A stretch of DNA of 64,000 nt from Labilibaculum manganireducens (lineage in GTDB: Bacteria; Bacteroidota; Bacteroidia; Bacteroidales; Marinifilaceae): assembly GCF_002843385.1 (NCBI RefSeq), contig NZ_MVDE01000009.1:102403-166402 (forward strand), read 5' to 3'. Shown here one piece after another: positions 62,506-64,000 of this stretch. The first letter of the stretch is position 1; each line of letters opens with the position of its first letter. The notes below the pieces were generated by a model, which had not been told where the DNA came from, did not search any database, and saw only the letters and a list, made by a program, of their open reading frames with translations. Position numbers and translations under genes: made by a program.

Positions 62506-63753
62506 ATGATCGAAATAAAAATACCTAGTCCCGGAGAATCCATTTCCGAAGTAGAAATAGCCAACTGGTTTGTAGCAGATGGTGACATTGTTGAAAAGGA
62601 TCAGGAAATTGCAGAAATTGAATCGGATAAAGCCACTCTGACTCTTATTGCTGATGAAGGTGGTAAAATTCAGATTATGGCGCAGGAAGGCGATACTGTT
62701 GCTGTTGGATCGGTTGCCTGCAGCATAGACACCAGCTTTGCCGGAGAAGCATCTGCTTCCTCTGCTCCTAAGGAAGCTAAAAAAGAAGAAGTTCCTGCTG
62801 AAAAAACGGCTTCTGCAGTTGTTGCTGCATCTAAGTCAGCAAATTCTGAAACGTACAAGGATGTTAAGATTTCGCCCATTGCTAAAAAACTAATGGAAGA
62901 AAATCACCTTTCGGTTGATGATGTAATTGCCGGCATTCAACGTTTGTCGAAAAAAGACATTCAGGCCGTGGTCAGTAATCCGGGCAGTCAGGCAGTAATT
63001 CCGGCGCAAAGCAAAAGCATTTCGAGAGAAGTGAAACGCACAAAAATGTCGAATCTTCGGAAAAAGCTGGCCACCCGTTTGGTTTCCGTAAAAAATGAAA
63101 CGGCCATGCTGACTACTTTTAATGAAGTTGACATGAGTGCAGTAATGGCACTGCGCAGCAAGTATCAAAAGAAATTTGTAGAAACCCACGATATTAAACT
63201 GGGTTTTATGTCCTTCTTTACCAAAGCAGCTTCGGAGGCATTACAACTGCACCCTGCGGTAAATTCGATGATGGATGGTGAGGAAATTGTAAGTCCGGAA
63301 TACACAGATATTGCCATTGCGGTGCAAACACCAAAAGGTTTGATGGTTCCGGTCATCCGAAACATCGAAACCCTGGGCTTAGCCGAAATAGAAAAGGAAC
63401 TGATGAATTTGGCCAACAAAGCCCGTTCGGGTAAAATTAGTCTGGACGAAATGACCGGCGGCACTTTTACCATTACCAACGGCGGCGTGTTTGGTTCGCT
63501 GTTGAGTACTCCAATTATCAATCCGCCGCAATCGGGTATTCTGGGCATGCACAATATTGTGGAACGACCTGTTGCTGTAAACGGCAAGGTAGAAATCCGC
63601 CCCATGATGTACATCGCCCTATCCTACGATCACCGGGTAATTGATGGAAAAGATTCGGTTGGTTTTTTGGTGAAGATTAAAGAGATGATTGAGAATCCTC
63701 AGAAAATGTTGTTCGGAGGCAAAGATCCGGATTCATTGTTGTTGGGGATATAA
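62506..63753 (+). CDS. sucB: Dihydrolipoyl succinyltransferase (E2 of 2-oxoglutarate dehydrogenase)
   Basis: This 415-residue E2 subunit has an N-terminal lipoyl domain (1-75, lipoyl Lys in EIESDKATL), an Ala/Glu-rich linker (76-120), a peripheral-subunit-binding domain (about 123-155, [11 protein letters not shown]) and a catalytic domain (about 180-415) with [14 protein letters not shown]. It follows sucA by 143 nt; the spacer holds purine-rich near-tandem sequence. A terminator follows. Confidence 0.96.
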   Translation: MIEIKIPSPGESISEVEIANWFVADGDIVEKDQEIAEIESDKATLTLIADEGGKIQIMAQEGDTVAVGSVACSIDTSFAGEASASSAPKEAKKEEVPAEKTASAVVAASKSANSETYKDVKISPIAKKLMEENHLSVDDVIAGIQRLSKKDIQAVVSNPGSQAVIPAQSKSISREVKRTKMSNLRKKLATRLVSVKNETAMLTTFNEVDMSAVMALRSKYQKKFVETHDIKLGFMSFFTKAASEALQLHPAVNSMMDGEEIVSPEYTDIAIAVQTPKGLMVPVIRNIETLGLAEIEKELMNLANKARSGKISLDEMTGGTFTITNGGVFGSLLSTPIINPPQSGILGMHNIVERPVAVNGKVEIRPMMYIALSYDHRVIDGKDSVGFLVKIKEMIENPQKMLFGGKDPDSLLLGI

Positions 63754-63775
63754 AATACAATATACCTTACCGCAG

Positions 63776-63803
63776 GGACACGCCATGGCGTGTCCTTTTT
63801 TTG
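63776..63803 (+). terminator. Terminator of sucAB
   Basis: 20-nt perfect palindrome GGACACGCCATGGCGTGTCC followed by seven Ts, 22 nt after the sucB stop. Confidence 0.85.
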
Positions 63804-63873
63804 TGTGAAAATTTATAAGATGTGAATGTGATCGGGAATCAAATTTATTTTTAAGGTCGGACTCTCCACTTTT

Positions 63874-64000
63874 AATCGAGTAGGTAGAGGGATTACTCCC
63901 TCGCCCTCTCACACCACCGTACGTACTCTCGTATACGGCGATTTCAAATTAATTTTGTAACAGTACATATTTATTCGACATATTAAACAAACCTAAATCC
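63874..64000 (-). mobile_element. Group II intron, 3' end (domains V and VI)
   Basis: On the minus strand a domain V hairpin reads CCGTATAC-GAGA-GTACGTACGG (63938-63917), with a GAGA tetraloop, a two-base bulge and a preceding CGC in the triad position. It is followed by domain VI (GTGTGAGAGGGCG, then GGGAGTAATCCC) and a TACTCGATT end at 63874. This matches bacterial group II introns. The body, with any reverse transcriptase gene, lies beyond the window. Splice boundaries are estimated. Confidence 0.72.

Overview
The window looks like a chromosomal segment of a marine, gliding Bacteroidota, probably Bacteroidia of the Marinilabiliales type. The lineage is inferred from gene content: gldF/gldG, DUF4249, DUF3078, DUF4197, a PorE-like OmpA protein, a GH3/beta-lactamase fusion, and Bacteroides-type tryptophanase. 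Promoters also fit the group (TTTG, about 19-20 nt, then TAnnTTTG), Shine-Dalgarno sites are lacking, and GC is low. Almost everything is ordinary core and housekeeping DNA with dense coding on both strands. The unusual signals sit in the gaps.

Layout: 1-1.3 kb holds the tail of a DUF4249 gene, a dual iron-sulfur protein, tRNA-Trp and a tiny basic gene. 1.4-5.5 kb holds an amidohydrolase, an MsbA-like ABC exporter and purB. 5.6-9.4 kb holds EI24, NfeD, GNAT and methyltransferase genes. 9.4-16.9 kb is a minus-strand block: acyl-CoA synthetase, FAH hydrolase, exonuclease, dnaN, gldG, gldF. 17-25.8 kb holds a PagL-like barrel, a DUF2807 lipoprotein, lpxB, surE, pheT and DUF4395. 25.9-27.1 kb is accessory in character: a noncoding array with a 20-21-nt period, then a predicted nuclease-EVE protein. 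27.4-30.9 kb is an organoarsenical/thiol operon (arsR, two thioredoxin-like proteins, arsG, arsP, DCC protein). 31-35.6 kb holds pfkA, a macrodomain protein, a rhodanese, an HAD protein and DUF3078. 35.6-37.5 kb is tryptophanase with a structured leader. 38-45 kb holds hemolysin III, DUF4197, three cold-shock-domain genes, acetyltransferases and an ATP-grasp enzyme. 45.7-51 kb holds a 2-hydroxyacid dehydrogenase, coaX, CYTH and the GH3/beta-lactamase fusion. 51.5-59.3 kb holds a secreted protein, cysteine desulfurase, the PorE-like protein, an AddB-like nuclease and a YiiX-like hydrolase. 59.5-63.8 kb is sucA-sucB. The right edge carries the 3' end of a group II intron on the minus strand.

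The most interesting items are: (1) 14 GGAAA-like cores at 19-23-nt spacing (mean 20.6) at 25911-26189, upstream of the nuclease-EVE gene; (2) a leader before tnaA with a promoter, a 26-codon ORF, a terminator hairpin 7 nt after its stop, and a second 23-codon ORF overlapping the tnaA start as ATGA; (3) a dispersed intergenic repeat in five copies, three of which abut minus-strand start codons and can encode a leader beginning MKRPC; (4) paralogous cold-shock genes duplicated with their long 5' UTRs; (5) an alternating 23-bp minisatellite; (6) a 7-codon ORF directly before a terminator upstream of the GH3 gene.

Functionally, lpxB, the PagL-like barrel and the MsbA-like exporter bear on the outer membrane. 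gldFG and the PorE-like protein bear on gliding and type IX secretion. sucAB indicates an oxidative TCA cycle, and tnaA indicates indole production from tryptophan. No rRNA genes, CRISPR arrays, complete transposons or replication origin were seen.
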